64,000 bases of DNA from assembly GCA_023014485.1 (NCBI GenBank), contig JAJOZX010012249.1, positions 1 through 64,000 of the forward strand. Direction: 5' to 3'. Origin of the DNA: Bathynomus jamesi. Lineage: Eukaryota; Arthropoda; Malacostraca; Isopoda; Cirolanidae. The notes beneath the pieces were generated by a model, which was not told the DNA's origin, did no database searches, and saw nothing but the letters and a program-made list of their open reading frames with translations. A program made the position numbers and the translations under genes. Below, piece after piece: positions 12,087-24,875 of this stretch (its first letter is position 1; each line of letters starts with the position of its first letter).

Positions 12087-12889
12087 AATATATATAATAT
12101 ATTATATATATATATATATAATGATCAAGTACTAATTACTGTCCAACGATGAATTTCACTGCTTTAGTCCTCACGAAGTTATTGAATAGACCTTCACATG
12201 CCAAAACCCTCACCCTTTTTTAAATAGAAATACGAGAGAATCATTTTATACGGCCAATTCCACCATTATAGTTTGTTACAAGATAAACAACATGGTTAGA
12301 ACAGTCACAGCATGGCGAATTAATCATTTGGATTGGTTTTCAAAGTTACAAATGTATTTAACGTATTTCGATTCTTTTTACAAAGTATTTTTCTCTATGA
12401 TACAGTCAACCAAACAAAACACGTTATATTATTCAGACTATCGTAACGCGACTTTGCACTAAAAACAAACTGCGTCCAACATCTCATTTTTCATTCACGG
12501 GCGTCTTTTACAATGTAAACATCTGAGAAATAAATTCAATTGGCTTTTTTTCTACTATTGATGTAATCAATCATAACGATAATTGGAGAATTTTTTCCTA
12601 CGACGTTGTCTTGTTTTTAGAAAAATAATTTCGTTTTGAATGAATTAAATCGTAGCGTTAGCGTCAATAACATATGTTAAAATTAAAAGAAATTGAACTT
12701 TCTAAAATTAAATTAAAAATAAAATTTCACTTTGAAGTAACAAAACTGAGAAGAAATAATGATAAAAAATAGAGAATAGGATATCGAAAACGTGTTTTTT
12801 GGATATCGTTTTTCAACTTTGAAAAACAATATAAAAAGGGATTCGTCGGGGGCCATGTTGCAATAATACTTTTTTTTATTAAGATTAGT
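12087..12889. other. (TA)n tract then A+T-rich DNA, nothing recognised
   Basis: (TA)n runs occupy about 12087-12122. The remainder, to the start of SINE sequence, shows no recognisable element or gene. Confidence 0.4.
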
Positions 12890-12999
12890 GGTTGTAAGCA
12901 ACGTTGTGTTTGGGTAGAAATTGGATTGGTGCCGTCCTCTGCTTCCAGATGTAGCGACTCGTGGTTCGGATTCCACGTTGAACTGTAAGTCCTTTCTGT
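12890..12999 (+). repeat. 5S rRNA-derived SINE fragment
   Basis: TTGGGTAGAAATTGGATTGG...CCGTCCTC corresponds to the internal-promoter half of 5S rRNA (GGTTAGTACTTGGATGGGAGACCGCC). The SINE-specific body GTAGCGACTCGTGGTTCGGA follows. It is truncated at the 5' side. Fuller copies lie at 45847, 49111 and 56966. Confidence 0.65.
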
Positions 13000-13005
13000 T
13001 ATGTA

Positions 13006-13396
13006 CAGGGTGTCCCAGAAGTCTGGACTTATAGGGAAAATAAAATGTAATATTCTTAAAGTGAAACAAACACATTTCTAATGTCAGTTTACATATTACA
13101 GGAAGAAATACCCTGATGGCTCAATATACCAATCAAGAGAAGGTGGAACTGGTATTGCTACACGTTTCCAGAAAAAGACAGAGGGAGGCATGTCAGTTAT
13201 TTCACGAACATGCCTCCCTCTGGCTTTTTCCGGAAACGTGTAGAAATACCAGTTCCACCTTCTCTTGATCGGTATACTGAGCCATCAGGGTATTTTTTTT
13301 CCTGAAATATGTAAAACTGACATTAGAAATGTATTCGTTTCACTTTAAAAATATAATGTCTATTTTCCCTATGAGTCCAGATTTTGGGAAACCCTG
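13006..13396. mobile_element. palindromic mariner-type fold-back (5' ends)
   Basis: A 391-bp near-palindrome has ends CAGGGTGTCCCAGAAG and its inverse, and TA lies outside both (13004-13005 and 13397-13398). The arms meet near 13200. Each arm reads outward-in as the start of a transposase, MAQYTNQEKVELVLLHV, which resembles the helix-turn-helix N terminus of DD41D-type mariner relatives. It therefore looks like two inverted copies of a transposon 5' end. A 5S SINE piece lies on each side. Confidence 0.65.
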
Positions 13397-13398
13397 TA

Positions 13399-13510
13399 CA
13401 TTGGGTCTGGATAGTAGTTGGATGGGTGACCGTCCTCTGTTTCCAGATGATGTAGCGAAGTGGTTCGGATTCCAATTGAAGCTGTATTCCCCCTCTCTCA
13501 TATGCCCCCC
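13399..13510 (+). repeat. 5S rRNA-derived SINE fragment
   Basis: TTGGGTCTGGATAGTAG and TTGGATGGGTGACCGTCC match the 5S rRNA A-block-to-C-block region closely. The SINE body follows (GTTCGGATTCCA) and the tail ends near CTCTCATATG. It is truncated at the 5' end next to the fold-back element. Confidence 0.7.
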
Positions 13511-15276
13511 CCCCTGCTATTATGATCATAGAGGCAAAAATCATGTAATTAACAGTAACATTAAATAATTCGGTAAAACTCGAAATGAAATTCACGATAG
13601 TAAAATTGACGAAAGATTTTAGTCTTTGTACTCTTCTTTAAATATTTGTATATACAGAATGTACAAAAGTCTTGTCCCGTATGAAGCAACTACACCAATA
13701 AATGGTTAAATTGCTCCGAATGAAATTGCTTATTCGTGTTAATTCTGCCAACCATTTTCTCTTAACCTCTTTAACTTAACTCAAACTCAAACAAATAAAA
13801 ACAATGGAACATGGGGCTGAATTTTTGTTACACCCTGTCCCTTAATGCTAAATATTTCAGGCGTTTTTAATAAGGCCTGTGCCGAGTCAGGCACATTATT
13901 ATGAATCCGTTTCGTTACGGGAGGCGATGATATTGATATCTTTTACGCGCGTTCATTGTAAATGAGAATATTTTCAGTGTTATTTATTCTCGGTTTTCAT
14001 TTTACTTTTTACAGTTAGTTGAAAAAGTCCTGTCGTAAAAAAACAAAAAAAAAACAGGTTTTTAGTTGGAAATCTGAGCTTAATAAGGACTAGCAAGACA
14101 AGTCCTTGAACGAACATTTTATTCTTAACAAAGCTTTCGGTGAGGCTCTCATTTTACTTTTTACAATTAGTTGAAAAAGTCCTCTCGTAAAACAACATGT
14201 TTCTTACCGATATACGAGTGTGTGTGTGTATATATATTATATATATATATATTATATATATATATATATTATATATACATATATATATATCGGTGTGTGT
14301 GTGTGTGTGTGTGTGTACTTGAGATTGTCCATATTAACTTGTTGGTATTTATTAAATGACCTTTGTATGCAAATACGGGTCACAGCAAGAGTTCTGAATA
14401 CTGAGGCACATGATCATATTCAATAAATTTTACACACACACCACACACACACACACACACGCGCGCGCCCGCTTACTTGCATGCTTGTAAATTTAACATT
14501 ATCGGTCTCCCATTTGAAGCAATCAATTAAAATTAAGACTAAAAAATGTAACCATCTCGTAAAGAAACATGTTCGAGCACGCGGGCGTCTAAGTACGAAT
14601 CAAACTCAGTTGATCATACCAAAGTATCGTCGCCCAATTTTACCTTAACGAAACTAAGATCTTATTATATTTTACGGTATAGTAAAGCAGTTTTCTCAGA
14701 TAAACCTTCAAGACGCAGTTTAAGAATCTTCGCGAAAAAGATCATAAATGCGAGGAATTTCAGTATGGGTATAAGGGTATATAACCTGCTTGGCTCTGCT
14801 TTCCTCGCATTTGGAGAAAAATTTATATCTATTTTATACCGATGTTTCAACTTGTAATATCATAATAATATCTTGCTTATTAAAAATTTGCTTTATAACA
14901 TTGGTTTTGGCGTTGATCTGGCGTTGCAATAAAGGTCGAATAGGATCGTAAAATACATCATCTTCGTATGTAAACCGAGCAACTGATACGGTTATTGGGA
15001 TACTTTTACGGTAAAAGAATATTATTATTATTATTTTTATTCAGAGTGGGAACTGCCGTATAAAGGGTGTATTTATATTTATATATGTGCGTTATTACGT
15101 CATTTATTTATCATTACGAGGAGGGGGTAAGATGATGATTTCGGGAGCGTCTACTTTATATGTATATACTGTATATATGTATATATATATATATATATAT
15201 ATTATATATTTTTTTTTAAGCAGTTGAAATGATTATGTTATACTGTGATGGACTTCATCATGTATTAATTTATGTA
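13511..15276. other. A+T-rich DNA with simple repeats
   Basis: Contains a roughly 47-bp direct repeat (13993-14040 and 14147-14193, both spanning ATTTTACTTTTTACA), (TG)n/(TA)n at 14217-14315, (CA)n(CG)n at 14433-14470 and (TA)n at about 15173-15206. No gene was recognised. Confidence 0.6.
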
Positions 15277-15465
15277 CAGGGTAGCCCATAAGTCCCAATC
15301 GGTTATAATTAAAGCGAAAATCCATCTAGCGGATTAAAAGAAAATAAATTATTTTTTTAAAATAATCAATAAATATTTCTAAACTTATTATAAATTTTTT
15401 ACTTTGTTTGATTTTTTTTGTATTTTAGCTTTATTATAACCGATTGGGACTTATGGGCCACCCAG
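15277..15465. mobile_element. mariner-type MITE, 189 bp
   Basis: Inverted ends run CAGGGTAGCCCATAAGTCCC at left and GGGACTTATGGGCCACCC at right, with TA on both sides (15275-15276 and 15466-15467). The right end carries a small length change. The interior is A+T-rich and non-coding. Confidence 0.75.
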
Positions 15466-15986
15466 TATATACAGCTATTATCATGGTACTATAAAATGTT
15501 AAGCAACTTAAATAATGAGGTACATATTAAGTTAATATATTCTAATAAGTTAACTAAAAAGACCTTCTTAACATTGTGACATCATATTCACAACACGAAA
15601 ATGAAACCATTATTCTAACTGTTATATTAACCGAAGTTAAAATTAGTCCATCGCTTTGGTAACTCCGAAAGTAAAGAAGGTAAGAAAATGCCACCTTATT
15701 TTCTAAATTAGTGAGGTAATTTAGTTATTTTAACTACTCAATGTGTCAGACCTGATTTGACGCCAGTTTAGATTAAAATAATTCAATTATTTTCAGAGTA
15801 GGATGTCCGAAGTCCCTATCCAGTGGAAATAACTAATTAATAAAATTAAGTAATTAATTTTATATATTAATTTGTTAATTAAGTATGTTAACATGCTTTG
15901 AACTGAATTTATGATATGGTTCCCGAGGAAGAGAGATTTTTGTCGGTTAGAATACTAATGAGGTGTGGATCTGGTATTTTAATATA
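15466..15986. other. no recognised feature
   Basis: A+T-rich sequence between two MITEs. Nothing could be supported. Confidence 0.3.
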
Positions 15987-16064
15987 CAGGGTGTCCGGGC
16001 TTAAATGGCAATAAAATACATTTATAATGTTTTATTTTATTGCCATTTAAGCCCGGACACCCTG
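15987..16064. mobile_element. 78-bp palindromic MITE
   Basis: An almost perfect palindrome with ends CAGGGTGTCCGGGC and GCCCGGACACCCTG, a 10-bp loop, and TA on both sides (15985-15986 and 16065-16066). The GTCC ends suggest a mariner/DD41D relative. Confidence 0.85.
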
Positions 16065-16066
16065 TA

Positions 16067-16320
16067 TAGTAAAGGAATGTTAATATACGAGTATATTAAA
16101 GAAAATATTAATATCGTTCAATATGGTTCACGATTGATTGCTTCCTTTCGTATAATTTTTATAAAAGCGGTGTTACATATAATTCAGTTTCTATATAAAG
16201 CGGTGTTACATATAATCATTTATATAAAGCGGGTTTCATATAATTCAAGACACTTTATTTTCATTCATTAGTTATTTATTTATCAACACTGATTTCCAAC
16301 TTAGATGAACAAGATACCTT

Positions 16321-16355
<35 letters not shown>

Positions 16356-16500
16356 TAAAGGCTTTGTTCTTTAAAGTGCTTTAAATTGGTATAAGAGAGA
16401 AGGGTACGTATGGAACGGCATTAAGAAGTTAGCAATTAAAGGAAAAATAATGCCTACCATTTTTTTAAATTCATTTTTTGAGGTATGGAAAATAATATTG

Positions 16501-16556
<56 letters not shown>

Positions 16557-16765
16557 TCTCCTCTCTCTCTCCTGATAGACAGATGACGAATTAAAATTTA
16601 TATGTCTGAATTGTTACGTATAATTTTCATTGTAATTTATAAATATTTTGCACAAATTTTGTAAATTGTAATTTAGAATTTTTAGTGTAATTTAGAGGTC
16701 CGGTTGTCCGTTTTCTCATTGTATCAGTTGCTCGGAGACACTGGCACCGGACCTTGTATTTCCTT

Positions 16766-16813
<48 letters not shown>

Positions 16814-17147
16814 ATATATATATTGTTCCTTTTAAGAGTCCAGCAATAAAGGTTGGCAAACGTGAGAAACTTAATAAATGGCTCGATAATTGTGCGTCTT
16901 TTAATTTGGATTTGTTCTCTTAAACACAAAACTCGGGGATTCACATTTGAGGGAGGCGAAGGGTGGGGTGGGGTAAAGGTTCTTATGGGGACAGGGGGGG
17001 GTTGGATATTTGGAGGTTAGGTCGCTCTCAAAGTCTGATAAATTGTGTTGCTCAGGAATTTCCAAAATTTGGAGAGTGAAGTATTTCAAAGACGACCTTC
17101 GCTGACGGATCGAATTTAGTAAAAACTTTAACATTTCTCACACGTTT

Positions 17148-17188
<41 letters not shown>

Positions 17189-17390
17189 ATAGTTAATGGG
17201 GAGCAAGGTACTACCGGTAATTTATGTTGTGGTAAAATGATCAATAAATGAAATGTAATTAAGTTTCATAAGTGTGATAAAGATTACATTTATTGAGACA
17301 CTCAACTGTATTTATTCTTTTGCGTTTTTACGTACAAGTTTTTCAGCGTAAGAAGGTGAAAAATAAAACAAGGTAAATGGATAGACACAA

Positions 17391-17449
<59 letters not shown>

Positions 17450-18136
17450 AAAAAAATAGTTTATATTTATGTAATAATTTTAAACGGAGTCTTCTAAGGA
17501 AAGTGGATGCACTATTATACCAAAGGGAACATAGCATTTGATAATAATTAAATAATTGAAAATAATGTACAAACATTTATAATAGCCAATCACTTTGGAA
17601 TGGATCGATTACAACAAGGGTTCTAACTAATCTATCCTAAACTGATTGGCTGTTATAGGGGCTTGTTGCATTACATTCTCTCAACCTATAAACAGCGTTA
17701 ACATCTCTCCCCTCTTTCATTAAAATCTATATGTTGTAACTTTATAACTCAATTTTAAATTATTGTAAACAACAAGTCAAGATTGAATTCGATGGGTTAC
17801 GGGTAACAGATGGGTGACAAAAATAGACACCTTTATTTACAAAATTTTTTGATTTGATTATAAACACCAATAAATAATAACGAATTAATTGAATTAATAT
17901 ACTTAAAATCGTGTTCTTTTCTCCCTTTGCATTTAGTGATTCAATAAATTTATTATTTAATGACTTTTATAATCAAATAAAAAAAATTGGGAAAAAAACA
18001 AAGGTGTCTATTTACTTCTGTCAACCTCTGTATAGACATTTATAATGTTATAATGTTATAATGTTTCAGACCAACAAAGACCCTAGGATCCACTCATGGC
18101 TGGTCTACCTAACTGTGTTCGTAATCGTGTATTGTG
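16067..18136. other. microsatellite-rich stretch
   Basis: Holds (TA)n at 16321-16352, (CT)n at 16501-16574, (TA)n at 16769-16823, (CT)n at 17154-17182 and (GA)n at 17394-17448. An imperfect tandem GCGGTGTTACATATAAT occurs at about 16167-16245. No gene or transposon end was recognised. Confidence 0.7.
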
Positions 18137-18196
18137 TATGTCCTCCGTGGTGGCGGAGGGGACCTACAATTTTACGTGGGTTCCGAACCACAAGAA
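18137..18196 (-). repeat. 5S-SINE 3' fragment
   Basis: CTCCGTGGTGGCGGAGGGGA followed by TTTTACGTGGGTTCCGAACC matches the inverse of the SINE 3' body seen at 56990-57040. The 5S-derived part is missing. Confidence 0.5.
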
Positions 18197-18260
18197 CATA
18201 AGAAACTTATTTAAAACTGCCGGAAATTGGCAACGACCAATTTTTATGAAACTAAATAAT

Positions 18261-18721
18261 TATCAATTTAAAATAATTAATTATCGGTTAAAACTAAAGA
18301 TAGAATCTCTCGGTCCAGAGGAGCAAGTCATAATAGACTACTATCCACAAATATGTTACATTCTATATCTATTTATAACGGACATGCAAATATATCAGAT
18401 CCAAAGAATCCAGTCAATTTCATTACGGTATCCATCAAGCACGGTCCATATCGATTGCGGACCAAGTCAAAATTTACAACCATATACATTATCAATTTAA
18501 AAATAATTAATTATCGATTTAAAAACTAAAGATAGAATCTCTCGATCCAGAGGATCAAGTCATAATAGACTACTATCCACAAATATGTTACACTCTATAT
18601 CTTTTAATAACGGACATGCAAATATATCAGATCAAAGAATCCAGTCAATTTCATTACGGTATCCATCAAGTCACGGTTCATATCGATTGCGGACCAAGTC
18701 AAATTTACAACCATATACATT
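18261..18721. repeat. tandem duplication, 2 x about 230 bp
   Basis: 18261-18489 and 18490-18721 are near-identical direct copies, both running from ATCAATTTAAAA through ACTATCCACAAATATG to TTTACAACCATATACAT. They differ by small indels, so the duplication is fairly recent. There is no coding content. Confidence 0.85.
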
Positions 18722-18726
18722 ACAAT

Positions 18727-19153
18727 ATATACACTTACGAGGAAAAGTGTAGGTGTGGCTGTAAAGACTGTACAGTAATGTAGAAATGTGTGTGCACCCA
18801 TTATGGGTCTCCCATTTAAAGGTTTGTGGGGCAAGTGAAGATCATGAGTTTCTCAATACCTCACAGTACTATGGGGGCACCGCTCGGCAGAGGAATCTCT
18901 TTAAATGGGGTGTGTAAGGACAGAGAGTATACCCCTAACCCAAGACGCTGCCTCCTATATCCCACAACACTTGTGTTGAGCTGTGGGATCTATCCCCACA
19001 AAGCCTTAATTTTACTACCTTAAACTATACCCTTTCTATCAACATGCGTGTCCAATCGATTCTTAAACATGTTTATAGACGTGCTACAGAGTCTTTACCA
19101 TAAACAAAATGGAGGTTTATACTGTGGGTGTGCATTTTAAGTTAATATTGTTA
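18727..19153. other. no recognised feature
   Basis: Unique-looking sequence upstream of a MITE. No domain, RNA or repeat was recognised. Confidence 0.3.
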
Positions 19154-19161
19154 CTATGTTG

Positions 19162-19364
19162 GGATCAAGTAAAGATAAGCACCCCCAGCCTTCTTTAATT
19201 AGCCTTATAAGGCTAACTAACGAAAATATCACGACCTAACCTAACCAATCGTCAAGGGCGTACAGTTGACTTAACGATTGGTTAGGTTAGGTTGTGATAT
19301 TTTCGTTGGTTAGCCTTATAAGGCTAATTAAAGAAGGCTGGGGGTGCTTATCTTTACTTGATCC
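19162..19364. mobile_element. 203-bp palindromic MITE, copy A
   Basis: Ends GGATCAAGTAAAGATAAGC and its inverse. Arms of about 80 bp contain GACCTAACCTAACCAATC. The flanking 8-bp duplication ctatgttg is perfect (19154-19161 and 19365-19372). The second copy at 25698 has a different 8-bp duplication. An 8-bp duplication fits hAT- or P-type transposases. Confidence 0.9.
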
Positions 19365-19372
19365 CTATGTTG

Positions 19373-19724
19373 TTATAATGTATAAAGTAATAAAAACTGT
19401 ATTGTAATAGGAGAAACTCATTTCATACTTAAGAATAAGTTCAGATAACAGGTAGCTGAGGCCGAGCAGTCCCTGAGGCCGTGGTGGAATCGGACCCAAA
19501 CCTTCGCAGCCTGAGTCAGATCTCCAACCGACCGGCCCTCTAGACTGACTAGAGCTTTTCAGATAATTTATTATATTAACCCTTTCTTGCATATAGAGGT
19601 TTCTCCTTCGATTAAGTAAAATCGTCTGACGTTAGCCAAATAAAGTCATTGAGATGGAAACTGTTCAACAAATTTTATATTTAGGGAGACCTGAAATAAT
19701 AATAATAATAATTATAATAATTAT
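19373..19724. other. no recognised feature
   Basis: Contains a G+C-richer patch (19455-19550) and an (AAT)n-like run at 19697-19725 that is probably the tail of the neighbouring SINE. Nothing else was seen. Confidence 0.35.
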
Positions 19725-19895
19725 CATTCAGGAGGGCCAAAAACTGGCACAGAGCTCAGGCCAACTGATACGGCTCATTGCGATAATTTCCGGATTATTA
19801 TTACCAGCACCATCGGTATTCGAACTCCCGACCTCAGTGTCTTCACTTTGCTTATAGAGAAACGGTGTTACCCACTGAGCCACCAGAGAAACTAG
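19725..19895 (-). repeat. tRNA-derived SINE
   Basis: On the minus strand, TGGCTCAGTGGGTAACAC is an excellent box A and GGGAGTTCGAATACC is an acceptable box B about 45 bp later. The body then runs to an (ATT)n-type tail at 19697-19725, as SINEs often end. The anticodon arm is not tRNA-like. Confidence 0.65.
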
Positions 19896-20734
19896 TTTTG
19901 AAGACGGACACCTCTAAGAATACTGTGTCAGAAATAAATATATGTAGCCTTAATTTAGGTATAATTAACAATTAACTAATTATCTTTTAACAATAACTAT
20001 AATGGAATTGTGTCTATGTTAACTTAAAATTTAAAAACCGTTAAAAATTCACTAATTGGCAATTTTCTGTTTCTTTGGATATTTTATCCTTTTAAGTGAC
20101 ACTAAAAATTTCAATAAAAAAAAATCCTGATCATTTTTAATGATTAATTTTGTATGCTTTTTAAAAATTGTATGTTTCTAGGCGAACTTTTTTCCAAAAC
20201 TGTATGAGAAACGTACAAAAATCTATTTAAAAACAGCTCAGTAAATTCTTTCCACTTGTATAGAATAGAACTTTTATTTGGAAGCGAATCAATAGGTCAT
20301 TTAAACGATATTTTCAATGTAAATAACTTACGTCATAATAACCCGAATGTCGTTTTTTTAAGATTTCATAACTGATGGTCTTTCTATTAATAACTGTATA
20401 TAATTACAGTTCATTAACGAAGGTTATAGTTTTTTATACAAGCTTTTATTTATACAACTCTACAACTGTAGCCTCCAAACGTATTCAGTAGAATCCATTA
20501 AAATTACGATGATGAATAGTGTTCACGTAAAGTATAATTAATCCATTTTGAATCATGATTCACTGAATAAAGTTAACGGAGCGAGTATGAAGTGGATCAC
20601 ATAATTGTAATGGCTACGTTTCAGTCAAGTAATGATATGGTTCAGTAGTCGTACAATATCCGAAATATTGCCTGAAACGGAGAATGAATAAAATGCAGAC
20701 ACACCTTCACTAAAAAGAAACTATATCTATCTAT

Positions 20735-20778
<44 letters not shown>

Positions 20779-22675
20779 CAGTAAATAACTTATTTTTGAA
20801 CTTACTGTACATCATATGAGCTCTTTGCAATTCGTATCACGTTCTTATATTTGCTTTCAACTTCTTTCTTGCCTTTAAACGGATTCCTGACAAAATTCTT
20901 CTTACTTTCTCTCCTTTTTTTTTCCTTTTAAATATAAGTTTAAAGTATAAATCACACTTCCCTTTTGTAGAGCTTCAGGTTATCTTCGGATCTTTGAGGA
21001 TGCGTGCCTGCGAACGTGTTGTGTATGGAAGAACTTGGATTATTGACAAGTCTGTCACGTCATTGCGTAAAGTAATGCGTGAAATTTGGTTCTTTCTGCA
21101 TACACAAATATGCACCTTCTTTATTCACTTTCTGTAAATATTAAGTTTCGCGGAGACCAGTGTTTTTGACGATGTCGGAATTTGATAGAAAGATCGTGAC
21201 TGGCCGAAATTGGTCATGTAGGAAATAATTAACCAGTCTAAAACAACCACCTGATCTAGCGCAATCTGGTGTCTGTGAAATTTAATATTAGCCTGACTTT
21301 CTACCAACGTTTGGAAAATAATTATTTTTATCAGCAGGGATCTAAAGAAGATTTGTGTGTGTGTGTGTGTGTGTGTGTTGAGGGGTGGGTCTTGACCTTC
21401 GTGCTAAGAAAGATAAACAAATATTTGAACAAACATGATAAGATGTAACCCATTTTTAATGAAACTTAACCCCTTTCATGTCTGGTATATTTTTCTCAAA
21501 AGAAAAAGTGTGATATACTGTATATATTGCATACTTGCCAATATTTTGAAAAGCAAAAGCGGTAGGATTTGTAATCAATGCCAGTGGATCCGGGAGCATG
21601 CCCCCCCCCCCCCCGAGAAATGTTTGAAAATCTAGCCGTAAATGATGCACTCTAGTACATTCTGAGCATAAAAGGTTTGATATATTTTGAGTAGCCTTTA
21701 AATCGGTAGAGTTGGCAAGTATGATATTGTTATTCAGAACTAAATATTTTAGTAACTGAACTCTTATATTATAAGACACATATTTTAGGTTCCTTTCCCG
21801 ACAACTAAATAAAACCTACATAAACCCGTAGAAACATTTGTAGAAACGTTGCATTGTAGTACAATTTACGTAACTTTTTCCGATGGTACTGTAGTTCCCG
21901 CCGGTTGCGAAACGTTAAAGATTAAAATACACACTATGGTTAAACTGTAAAACATGCAATTAATATAACTGTATAGTACAGTTTCTCTCAAATCATATTA
22001 TCATGTTAATATCAACAGTATGAAATCACAAATCATTTAACAGAAGTAGTATAGGTGTAGAATGTATGATTGAAATGTTGCACAGCTAGTTGCTTTGCAA
22101 TATAGCATGTTACAAAGGACAGTTCCGGACATGACTTTGCAATAACATGCAACATTTTTGCAATCTCACTGAATGCAACCATACTACTACCACATCCATA
22201 ATTTATATCGCAAAACTTAAGTCAATAATTATAACAAATTGCGCAAATAGGATTTGGCGGTTGTTATACGATCAGTTGGTTATTAAAATTTAAAGTATGG
22301 ACTTTAAAATAAAAGGTTGAGTTTTGTTGCTAAGCGAAATTCATTGAAGATTGGTTTAGTTTTTAATATAAAGGTTATAATATCCGTTCTGAGCATTTGA
22401 TGTTATTTTCAGTTCAGAAGAATTAATTGGTTGATTGTTGGTGCAACTGTGCGCTCAAATTATGGATTTTGGGGGTTGGGTAGGGGGGATTGGTTAAACG
22501 AAGATTTAAATCTGGTTTACATGTATGCACTTAATCAATGCGCAGCTGCATTTGAACTGTAACTAAGTATCGCCGAAATATAAAACATTGCAGCTTTCAC
22601 ACGGAAAAAATAAAAATCCTTTACTCTTGTTAAGAGCCCTTCATTGTAAAACTACTTCGCTTCCTCACCATTAGC
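19896..22675. other. long A+T-rich stretch, no gene recognised
   Basis: Contains (TA)n at about 20739-20774, (GT)n at 21355-21380 and a poly-C run at 21601-21614. All reading frames are short and lack recognisable motifs on both strands. Confidence 0.5.
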
Positions 22676-22781
<106 letters not shown>

Positions 22782-22933
22782 CGTTCGTGCTGTGTAATTC
22801 GATATTCAAAAAAATGCTTTTTAAGACTCGGCAAACATATATTGAAAATTCAGATTCTCAGTTTCAGCTAAACAGCAATATTTTTCTGTAATCTAAGGTG
22901 GAAAGTAAGAAAGATGTATTTTATATATATATA

Positions 22934-23116
22934 ATGATGTCTGTCTGTTCGTTTATATACGCCTAAACGGCTCGGGTAATCTGCACCAAATTTAGTATAC
23001 ACTTTAAGGGAGAACCAGAGGAAAAGTTTTAGTAACACACTCGCTTCTCCCAGTCCCTCTCTTGGGTTGTGTTTTGGGTGAAGGGGCGGGGTTTTCTGCG
23101 CAAGGCCAGGCATTCT
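22934..23116 (+). repeat. dispersed repeat fragment
   Basis: CTGTCTGTTCGTTTATATAC...CTAAACGGCTCGGGTAATCT resembles a widespread arthropod repeat in which a CTGTCTGT run precedes CTAAACCGCTGAACCGAT. It is flanked by (TA)n tracts. The class of the parent element is unknown to me. Confidence 0.4.
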
Positions 23117-23407
23117 AATATATATATATATATATATCAGGTTGTAACATAAATTCTGCTCGATTAGAAAAAGGACGATAGATAATAGTAGAATAACTTC
23201 AAGATAATGTGAAATAGTTTTAGAAATGTTGCAAAATACACGCTGCGACAGGTTCGCACTGGTTTTATCACGATACAGAATGATACAAAATGACTTAGGC
23301 TCATCTAGGCTTAGGCTAGTGTAGGATTAGGCTAATGGATATTTTCTCTGGTGTTTTTCATACAGTTACAACGCCACCCCTACGATATTACAGTAATTGA
23401 AAAAAAC

Positions 23408-24875
23408 ATGGAGCACACGAAAGAGCATATTCGACATGTGATGCTGTATGAGTTCCATAAAGGATCTAACGCTAGTGAATCCGCAAGAAACATTCAAAGA
23501 GTTTATGGAAATGATGTTGTGAGCGAATGGATGTGTAGGAGATGGTTTGAGAAGTTCAGAAATGAAGACTTCAGTCTGAAAGATTACACTGGTCAACACT
23601 CATTTTATTGCCAATCATATTAGAGTGATTTTGGGGTAACTTTGTGGTGCTGATTCCGAATATGACATCGGTTTTGCTAGATTGGCTCTAATTTATGAGA
23701 TAATTGGTACCCCATTGAAACACGTAGAAATGCAAAAAATTTAATGTTCAGGCGGAGCCTACTTACTGGTTGGGTGGCCGATTACTTATATACGGAGGGG
23801 GAATATTCTAGAATGATCGCGGAGTAAACACTAAGAATATTCGCGTGTCTCACCATCTAGAATGTTCCGGTAGTTTCCCATATGCACGCGTTATGGTTAC
23901 GTTTCCTATTAATTGAGGGTATTCATTATCTCAAGAACTAGAGCCAAATCGGAAAAACTACTTTCATTTTGGAATTCAGCAACCCCAAAATACCCTAAAT
24001 TCGTACGAATTTCCTTGGCAACGAAACAAAAAAATTTTTTGGTTGAGCTGTGTTATCAACGAACAGGACGACCAAATGAGTTAGATGAAGAGTTGCTGAA
24101 AGCAACAGTGGAGGAAAACCCAACGATAACTGTAAGAGAACTTGGCTTGCAACTCGGAGTTAGCCATATGACCATTCATCGTCATTTGAAGCTGTTAGGA
24201 AAAGTAGTGAATGTTGGAAAATGGGTTCCGCATGATTTGTCACAAGCGACTCTCCAACATCGAATCGATATTTGCACATCACTGCATTCTCGGCAACTGC
24301 AGGCACCGTTTTTGAATCCGATCGTCACTGGGGACGAAAAATGGGTCCTCTATAACAATATTAAGCGTCGACATCAGTGGCTTAGCCGTGAAACAAAGCC
24401 TGAACCTCAGCTAAGGAATGGACCCCATCCAAAGAAAATTTTGCTATGCGTTTGGTGGGATATGCAAGGAATTATTCATTTTGAGCTTCTGCCAGATAAC
24501 CAAACAATCACAGCTGAAGTCTACTGCCAACAACTCCAACGATTGAAGATGGCATTACAAGAAAAACGTCCTGCATTAATTAATCGCAGAGTTGTTCTAT
24601 TCCACCAGGATAACGCGCCCCCTCACACTCCTCGAATCACCACTGCCCAATTGGAGGCATTTCGTTGGGAAAAAATGCCTCATCCACCTTATTCTCCGGA
24701 CATCGCACCTTCAGACTATCATTTATTCAGAAGTCTGCAACACCACCTACATGGACAAAAGTTGCAATCCAGGGAAGCTATCGAAAACGAAGTGATCGCT
24801 TTTTTTAACTCGAAACCAAGGGATTTCTTCAAACGTGGCATAAAAAACTTTTCTGCAGGTGGGAGGAGATTATAG
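23408..24875 (+). pseudogene. mariner transposase, split by a MITE
   Basis: The N-terminal helix-turn-helix (HVMLYEFHKGSNASESARNI) runs to KDY at about 23586. The rest begins RTGRPNELDEELL at about 24061. Removing 23587-24053 plus one TA copy rejoins the frame as KDYQRTGRP with no shift, giving about 332 codons, close to a normal mariner. Catalytic residues are present: D in VTGDEKWVLY, D in FHQDNAPPHT, and D in YSPDIAPSDYHLF 34 residues later (DD34D). Near 24860 a one-base shift replaces the expected RWEEIIEKEGW ending with GGRRL and an early stop. It is inactive as it stands. Confidence 0.9.
23587..24053. mobile_element. 467-bp MITE inside the mariner
   Basis: The left end CACTGGTCAACAC and the right end GGTTGAGCTGTGT are imperfect inverted copies, with TA on each side (23585-23586 and 24054-24055). 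Its excision restores the transposase frame, which fixes the boundaries. It is non-coding. Confidence 0.8.
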
